From assembly GCA_902764415.1 (NCBI GenBank), contig CACWVU010000014.1, positions 1 through 54,531 of the forward strand: 54,531 nucleotides of DNA. The letters run 5' to 3'. A program made the translations under genes and the position numbers. Shown here piece after piece: positions 51,111-54,531 of the stretch. The DNA is from an uncultured bacterium (GTDB lineage Bacteria > Verrucomicrobiota > Kiritimatiellia > RFP12 > UBA1067). The notes under the pieces were generated by a model. The model ran no database searches. It was not told the origin of the DNA and was given only the letters and a program-made list of their open reading frames with translations. Within the stretch, counting starts at the first letter, position 1. Each line of letters starts with the position of its first letter.

Positions 51111-51503
51111 TTACTCAGCAAGCCGCAGCATCGGAATCTGAGAGAAATGTTCATCGTGTGTCGCAAGAACATATCCCTTCTCAATCGCGCTCGCCGCGAT
51201 CCAAATGTCGTTCTGAGGAATCATCCGCCCAGCATCCTTTAGTGCCTTGTATATCTTGGAATAGTACAAAGACGTGGTAGTGGAAACATTTGCAAGAACT
51301 ACCGGCGGTGCGTCAAGGAACTCTTCCAGGCGTCTGCGGAGCAACTTTCCGCTTTTTCTGCCCTCGTCGAGTCCATTCATATACTCGGCATACACAACAG
51401 GATGCACAACAACCGACTCCGAAGTCTCGATAAGTTCGGCAAAAGGCTCATCGCCCCTAAAATAGCGAATAAGGACATTTGTGTCGACAAGCATGCTCGC
51501 CAT
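51111..51503 (-). CDS. vapC: PIN-domain toxin of a VapBC module
   Basis: This 130-aa PIN protein has the four acidic residues of the metal site: Asp7 in LVDTNVLIRYF, Glu40, Asp99 in IPQNDIWIAA and Asp117 in LATHDEHF. VapC toxins are Mg-dependent RNases that usually cut tRNA or rRNA. The ATG at 51503 (MASMLVDTN) has GGAGG 9 nt upstream within the antitoxin gene, whose stop is 1 nt before. It is AT-richer than the housekeeping genes, as often seen for horizontally moved toxin modules. Confidence 0.93.
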   Translation of the reverse strand: MASMLVDTNVLIRYFRGDEPFAELIETSESVVVHPVVYAEYMNGLDEGRKSGKLLRRRLEEFLDAPPVVLANVSTTTSLYYSKIYKALKDAGRMIPQNDIWIAASAIEKGYVLATHDEHFSQIPMLRLAE

Positions 51504-51504
51504 G

Positions 51505-51768
51505 TCAAAGGTCCTCCTTGTCAACCTTGGAAAAGTCGGCGTCCTCTACATAGGCAAGCAGATCGGAGGCGGCCTTGCTGTCAACGCACCCCCGAAATCT
51601 GCTCAATCCATTGTCAACCCTAATGCGAGGCTTAGGCACCACGCCAAGGGCAACGGCAAGCAAATCCTTTACGGACTGGTTGAGGCTTTTCGACTGGCGC
51701 CTCGCATAGACCATAAGAAGCTTGGCCGTCGCCGGCTCCAACTCATGTATTGTCAATGTCTTCGGCAT
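51505..51768 (-). CDS. vapB: Antitoxin of the VapBC module
   Basis: This 87-aa protein has a basic N-terminal DNA-binding part resembling a ribbon-helix-helix protein (TLTIHELEPATAKLLMVYAR), and a C-terminal acidic tail (AYVEDADFSKVDKEDL) suited to wrap the toxin. The ATG at 51768 is chosen because AAGGAG is 8 nt upstream; further in-frame starts at 51774 and 51789 (TTG) exist. It precedes vapC with a 1-nt gap. Confidence 0.85.
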   Translation of the reverse strand: MPKTLTIHELEPATAKLLMVYARRQSKSLNQSVKDLLAVALGVVPKPRIRVDNGLSRFRGCVDSKAASDLLAYVEDADFSKVDKEDL

Positions 51769-51800
51769 TTGCATCACTCCTTGCTTCAAATATGATGCGT

Positions 51801-51808
51801 ATTATACA
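51801..51808 (-). promoter_or_regulatory. -10 element of vapBC
   Basis: TG-TATAAT with the hexamer at 51801-51806 begins 2 nt after the TGA of the upstream gene, so the -35 region lies in that gene's coding sequence. Predicted +1 is about 51794. Confidence 0.65.
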
Positions 51809-52831
51809 TCATTCTGGCCTTGGAATGCAAGTGCCACCTCCCATTTCGTTGACCTCGCCGGACTCCAATGCCTTTAGGGCGGCGATTGAGTCATCATGCC
51901 CATGCTCACCCGCCTTGCGACACCATTTCGCCGACTTGGCGCATTCAACATATTTCAATGCAGCGCGCTGGACAACATCTAAGCCAACCATCACAACCTC
52001 GCCGCCAAGGTCGAATACCGCCCGGCCGGTTCTTCTCTGCATACGCAAGCTCAAAATTGATAATGCGACATCAATGATCCGGCTGCGCGTCTCATGCCCA
52101 ATACGACATTTGCCGATGAATCCAGGATCAGATATGCGCCTCAAAATGCGCATTGCCGCGGCACGCTGATCGACAAGATGGATTATTGCATATACGAATA
52201 GCGTTTCCACGCATCTGTCGCCGCCGGTATTCATATCCGCGTCAATGAATCTGCGGGACTGTCCGTATCTTGAATTCAGCCAGCACAGCACGGCCGCAAG
52301 TGTCATGACACGATGGTCGAGGTAGTTCAGGCCAATCGCCGAAATCGGTTTCCTCATACTAGACCAGGCATTGACCACTCTGCCGACCGACAGCAGGGCC
52401 TCCGCCTTCCGCAGACCATTCGGCGAAAGCACATATTGCAGCGAAGCGATTTTGTGGGACACGTCCCGTCTATCAGGAAATGGAATTCCGTTTCGAATGA
52501 CGAAATCAAGACACTTTTGATATGCCGCCAACGCCTCCGCGTCCCTCTCGTTTAGATATAGCCCCTGTGCCTTCTCAAAAAGGAAGTCTGCGTACATCCT
52601 ACCCGCATGCCTGCGCCGAGACTTTACACCGTCCCTCTGCTCGTTCCACATCATCAGCAACGGCTTCTCTAGACGCCGCGACAGGCGCGAGTATCTTCCA
52701 TAGTCGCCTTTGCCGCCACGATAGATGTAGCGCAGCATCAACCTAAAGTCGCGCTCAATGCGGTCCGAACTCGATTCACTCTTCTTCATTCCGTCTGCCA
52801 ACTCCGCACTAGAGTGTCCTTGCTTTCCCAT
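51809..52831 (-). CDS. Helical protein with Sel1-like C-terminus
   Basis: This 340-aa protein is mostly helical and basic with several TPR/Sel1-like units (YADFLFEKAQGLYLNERDAE, AALKYVECAKSAKWCRKAGE). No signal peptide or membrane segment is visible, so it is probably cytosolic. The reading frame starts at the ATG 52831, with predicted +1 at 52832, so it is leaderless. It is less GC-rich than neighbours to the left. Function is unknown. Confidence 0.68.
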   Translation of the reverse strand: MGKQGHSSAELADGMKKSESSSDRIERDFRLMLRYIYRGGKGDYGRYSRLSRRLEKPLLMMWNEQRDGVKSRRRHAGRMYADFLFEKAQGLYLNERDAEALAAYQKCLDFVIRNGIPFPDRRDVSHKIASLQYVLSPNGLRKAEALLSVGRVVNAWSSMRKPISAIGLNYLDHRVMTLAAVLCWLNSRYGQSRRFIDADMNTGGDRCVETLFVYAIIHLVDQRAAAMRILRRISDPGFIGKCRIGHETRSRIIDVALSILSLRMQRRTGRAVFDLGGEVVMVGLDVVQRAALKYVECAKSAKWCRKAGEHGHDDSIAALKALESGEVNEMGGGTCIPRPE

Positions 52832-52838
52832 GCCGCGT

Positions 52839-52849
52839 ATTATACCAAA
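52839..52849 (-). promoter_or_regulatory. Extended -10 of the leaderless gene at 52831
   Basis: The minus strand reads TTTGG-TATAAT-ACGCGGC with the hexamer at 52839-52844, 7 nt before the ATG. TATAAT-ACGCGGCAT is repeated exactly at the DUF4160-cluster promoter (54369-54374). Confidence 0.78.
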
Positions 52850-52874
52850 TTTGGGGGTTTGGGGCTCAGACAAC

Positions 52875-53255
52875 CTAGGTAATATAACATCCGTATAGCA
52901 GCGCAAAGGTGGACAATGCAGAATAGCTTGCAAGCGCAACGCGTAAAAGCCATTGCGAAAATCGATGTTCTGTCTTCATCATCTTACGGACGAGCAGGAA
53001 CAACGCCCCAAAAAGCAATGGCGTACCGCACAACAAAGACAATATTGCCGTCGCAGTGCCTCCTTGCACACGAAACAACGCCATAAAGTACATGACAATC
53101 GACAACGGCCCAATAGCAGCAAAAACGATGGCGCTAACAGGTAGCACGGCCACGAGCCAAGCATCCTCAAATGTGGTCGGCAATCCGCAATATAGCAACA
53201 TGCCGGCAGCATGACCGGCGACAAGCATCGCCCACAGTATCAACAACTTCCGCAT
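52875..53255 (-). CDS. Small multi-pass membrane protein
   Basis: This 126-aa protein has four predicted membrane helices (about 3-22, 33-58, 67-88, 100-124). A short basic segment (RKMMKTEHRF) lies between the last two. No family is recognised. The start at 53255 (MRKLLILWAML) looks native; an in-frame ATG at 53333 adds 26 residues that are encoded partly by REP-like palindromes (EGAVPSDLKS) and are probably not ancestral. No convincing Shine-Dalgarno site is present for either. Confidence 0.55.
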   Translation of the reverse strand: MRKLLILWAMLVAGHAAGMLLYCGLPTTFEDAWLVAVLPVSAIVFAAIGPLSIVMYFMALFRVQGGTATAILSLLCGTPLLFGALFLLVRKMMKTEHRFSQWLLRVALASYSALSTFALLYGCYIT

Positions 53256-53516
53256 AACACTGCCTGACTTTAGGTCAGAGGGGACCGCCCCTTCTATATA
53301 TGTTCTTACTGTATCCGATGCCTCAGCGTTCATGCCATGCCCAGCTCCGCCGGCGCGGCGGAAACGGCGAACGGCGCAGTAGAGCGCATTGTGTTGCTCG
53401 GTCTCATAGCGTACGGGTTAATAAAAAGGATGGCATTCGGCAATATGAAGTTCCGTCTTGCTCAATTCGGTCTCTGATTCGTTCAACTTCAGATTCAGCC
53501 CCTTCTGTATATGAAA
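53256..53516. other. Intergenic stretch with palindromes and short frames
   Basis: CTGAC/GTCAG (53264-53268, 53274-53278) and GGGG/CCCC around ACCG (about 53280-53291) form a REP-like pair of dyads in the 5' region of the membrane-protein gene. On the minus strand a 25-codon frame from 53406 (MRPSNTMRSTAPF, ending GMA) overlaps the ATG at 53333 (ATGA) and may be a gene remnant. I see no other feature. Confidence 0.4.
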
Positions 53517-53819
53517 TCAGTCTTGGGTTGACGACTGCCCGGATCCATAAAACCCGGTGTCCGCAAGCTCAGACCACTTGGCGAACATTTCAAGATAGTG
53601 TTGCTTGATGAATTCCTGAACAAGCGGCACCTCCCGGTCGTTCAACGTGCCTTGCGCCATGAGCCTGGTCGATCCGTCTGCATACACAAAGAACTTCGCC
53701 GCACCCTTCTCGCGCAATCTGCTGTCCCTGCTGGCATGGACATGCATCGCCTCAAGGATGCAGTGAGAGGTGAAGTAGAGCCAGTGCCCAAACACCTTTT
53801 CGGCAAAATACTTTGGCAT
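53517..53819 (-). CDS. DUF4160-domain protein
   Basis: This 100-aa protein matches DUF4160 in layout: MPKYFAEKVFGHWLYFTSH, then HVHASRD, FFVYADGSTRLMAQGTL and the helix EVPLVQEFIKQHYLEMFAKW. DUF4160 proteins commonly lie next to small DUF2442-type partners in toxin-antitoxin-like pairs; biochemical function is not known to me. The ATG at 53819 is 1 nt after the stop of the gene upstream, and an in-frame ATG at 53852 inside that gene is less likely. Confidence 0.8.
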   Translation of the reverse strand: MPKYFAEKVFGHWLYFTSHCILEAMHVHASRDSRLREKGAAKFFVYADGSTRLMAQGTLNDREVPLVQEFIKQHYLEMFAKWSELADTGFYGSGQSSTQD

Positions 53820-53820
53820 A

Positions 53821-54048
53821 TCAGGCAGCCCCGATATAGCGGAGGTTGTCAACTACTATGCGGCAGGCGATGTCGGCCTCCGTATCATCCATATTGGTTT
53901 CGCTCAACTTCCCGTCGCCCATGACATATGCCGCCTTGCCAGAACGAAGGTTGACTACGCGAAAATTTCCGCCGTCACGGGTCACGGCGTACCCATTCAG
54001 GACCATGTCGGCGTTTTCCGCGATTGCGACGGCCTTTTCTTCAGGCAT
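53821..54048 (-). CDS. Small acidic protein of the DUF4160 cluster
   Basis: This 75-aa protein is mixed alpha/beta and acidic (GYAVTRDGGNFRVVNLRSGK, YVMGDGKLSETNMDDTEAD). No family can be named. It overlaps the gene upstream by 8 nt and is followed by the DUF4160 gene after 1 nt, so the three are translated together. Its size and charge would suit an antitoxin-like or adaptor role (inference only). Confidence 0.62.
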   Translation of the reverse strand: MPEEKAVAIAENADMVLNGYAVTRDGGNFRVVNLRSGKAAYVMGDGKLSETNMDDTEADIACRIVVDNLRYIGAA

Positions 54049-54322
54049 TGCCCACCTCCACTTTCCTTATCGGCTTCAAAAACAAATCTGCGTCATAGTA
54101 GAGGTTTTCGAGAATCTGACGTATGTCTATGTAGTCCTCTACCTCGCCATTTCCGTAGTCGGCATCGACCTCAAGGTAGCCGTCTTCCCATTTCCTGACG
54201 CGTGCATATCGTCTAAGTGACGCAGGCGTGGCAAAGCGAATGACATCCCCGCCGAACGAGAAGAAAGAATAGTTCCCCCCGTTCGTCAAGTAAGCCGTAC
54301 CGTCTATAGTGATGTCATTCAT
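54041..54322 (-). CDS. First small protein of the DUF4160 cluster
   Basis: This 93-aa protein is beta-rich at first (TIDGTAYLTNGGNYSFFSFG) then helical (DYIDIRQILENLYYDADLFL) and ends in a basic stretch (KPIRKVEVGNA). It resembles other small proteins found beside DUF4160 but I cannot name a family with confidence. ATG at 54322 follows a 5' leader of about 40 nt that holds a perfect 7-bp hairpin. Confidence 0.62.
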   Translation of the reverse strand: MNDITIDGTAYLTNGGNYSFFSFGGDVIRFATPASLRRYARVRKWEDGYLEVDADYGNGEVEDYIDIRQILENLYYDADLFLKPIRKVEVGNA

Positions 54323-54331
54323 TGGATGTTG

Positions 54332-54379
54332 CCCTCATGCGAGCATGAGCTTCGCACTTATGCCGCGTATTATACCATA
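54332..54379 (-). promoter_or_regulatory. Promoter and leader hairpin of the DUF4160 cluster
   Basis: The minus strand has TATGG-TATAAT with the hexamer at 54369-54374; predicted +1 is about 54362. In the leader CTCATGC-TC-GCATGAG forms a 7-bp stem (about 54334-54349) just before AGGGC and the ATG. Two ATGs lie in the hairpin, in other frames. This may be a translation-control site. Confidence 0.65.
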
Positions 54380-54416
54380 ATTAGCTGTCGTTGTGGCATG
54401 GCCGCCCCCGCGACCC

Positions 54417-54530
54417 TTACTCGTATCTTCGTACTGTTATGTCCAGAAGCAAATGCAAGTTTCTCTTGCGTTTAGTCCTTGAGAATACGGGGTGGGATTG
54501 AAAGGCAGGATATTTCCCATCATTCCTTCC
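54417..54530 (-). CDS. Possible C-terminal fragment of an unrecognised protein (window edge)
   Basis: On the minus strand an open frame runs in from the window edge and ends at TAA 54417-54419. The last residues (RTKRKRNLHLLLDITVRRYE) look like a basic helical tail. No family is recognised. It could be chance. Confidence 0.3.
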   Translation of the reverse strand, partial: GRNDGKYPAFQSHPVFSRTKRKRNLHLLLDITVRRYE

Positions 54531-54531
54531 T

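Noticed and set aside
50533..54322. Genomic island integrated at tRNA-Cys
   Set aside because: The AT-richer genes lie on the 5' side of the tRNA, no direct repeat of its 3' end and no integrase was found.

Overview
The window reads as a high-GC, gut-type member of the PVC group, most likely Kiritimatiellota or another Verrucomicrobiota-related lineage. That is inference from content: 3-keto-disaccharide-hydrolase (DUF1080) lipoproteins, a VIT-domain protein, two membrane-anchored Ser/Thr kinases, a GH29 fucosidase, many Tat/Sec lipoproteins, and a recurrent extended -10 promoter (TGG-TATAAT). In at least eight places this -10 lies 6 to 8 nt before a start codon, so many genes should give leaderless mRNAs. 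Genes are tightly packed, often with ATGA/GTGA/TAATG overlaps.

Layout: 1-200 is the 3' end of an unrecognised gene disrupted by a twin-hairpin repeat. 347-5556 holds a secreted beta-helix-like protein, a VIT/DUF2135 protein and a Ser/Thr kinase with Sel1 repeats, converging on an ECF-type sigma factor (5510-6112). 6228-13142 holds mostly housekeeping genes: a small membrane protein plus nadC, a double DUF1080 lipoprotein, coaX, a lipoprotein, lysA, a nucleotidyltransferase and comF. A GHKL ATPase gene and a Tat-exported phosphoesterase gene diverge from a shared repeat-rich promoter region at 13675-13766; the latter continues into cca and a HAD phosphatase. An esterase follows.

18357-29532 is the most unusual part. 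A GH29 fucosidase is translationally coupled to a tripartite exporter (TolC-like, MacA-like, MacB-type ATPase). The matching permease lies 5.4 kb further on, after an inserted cassette with its own promoter: a 1047-aa surface protein ending in a metzincin-like protease domain, two AT-rich secreted proteins and an EF-hand protein. A 43-nt repeated gene junction inside the cassette records a past recombination.

29579-39382 holds a phosphofructokinase, then on the minus strand guaB, lepB, a 922-aa kinase, an aminotransferase and two envelope proteins, one carrying a palindromic 24-nt repeat inside its coding sequence. 39507-44732 is a minus-strand envelope operon: YcfL-like, barrel-like, LpoB-like, CsgG/FlgT-like and COG3014-like proteins. 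44807-50449 runs DUF1080 lipoprotein, nnrD, C39 peptidase, purB, rluD.

50533-54531 is less GC-rich and accessory: tRNA-Cys, tsaE, a vapBC pair, a Sel1-like protein, a small membrane protein and a three-gene DUF4160 cluster. No stretch longer than 300 bases lacks a gene, and I see no CRISPR array, rRNA, transposase, integrase or replication origin.
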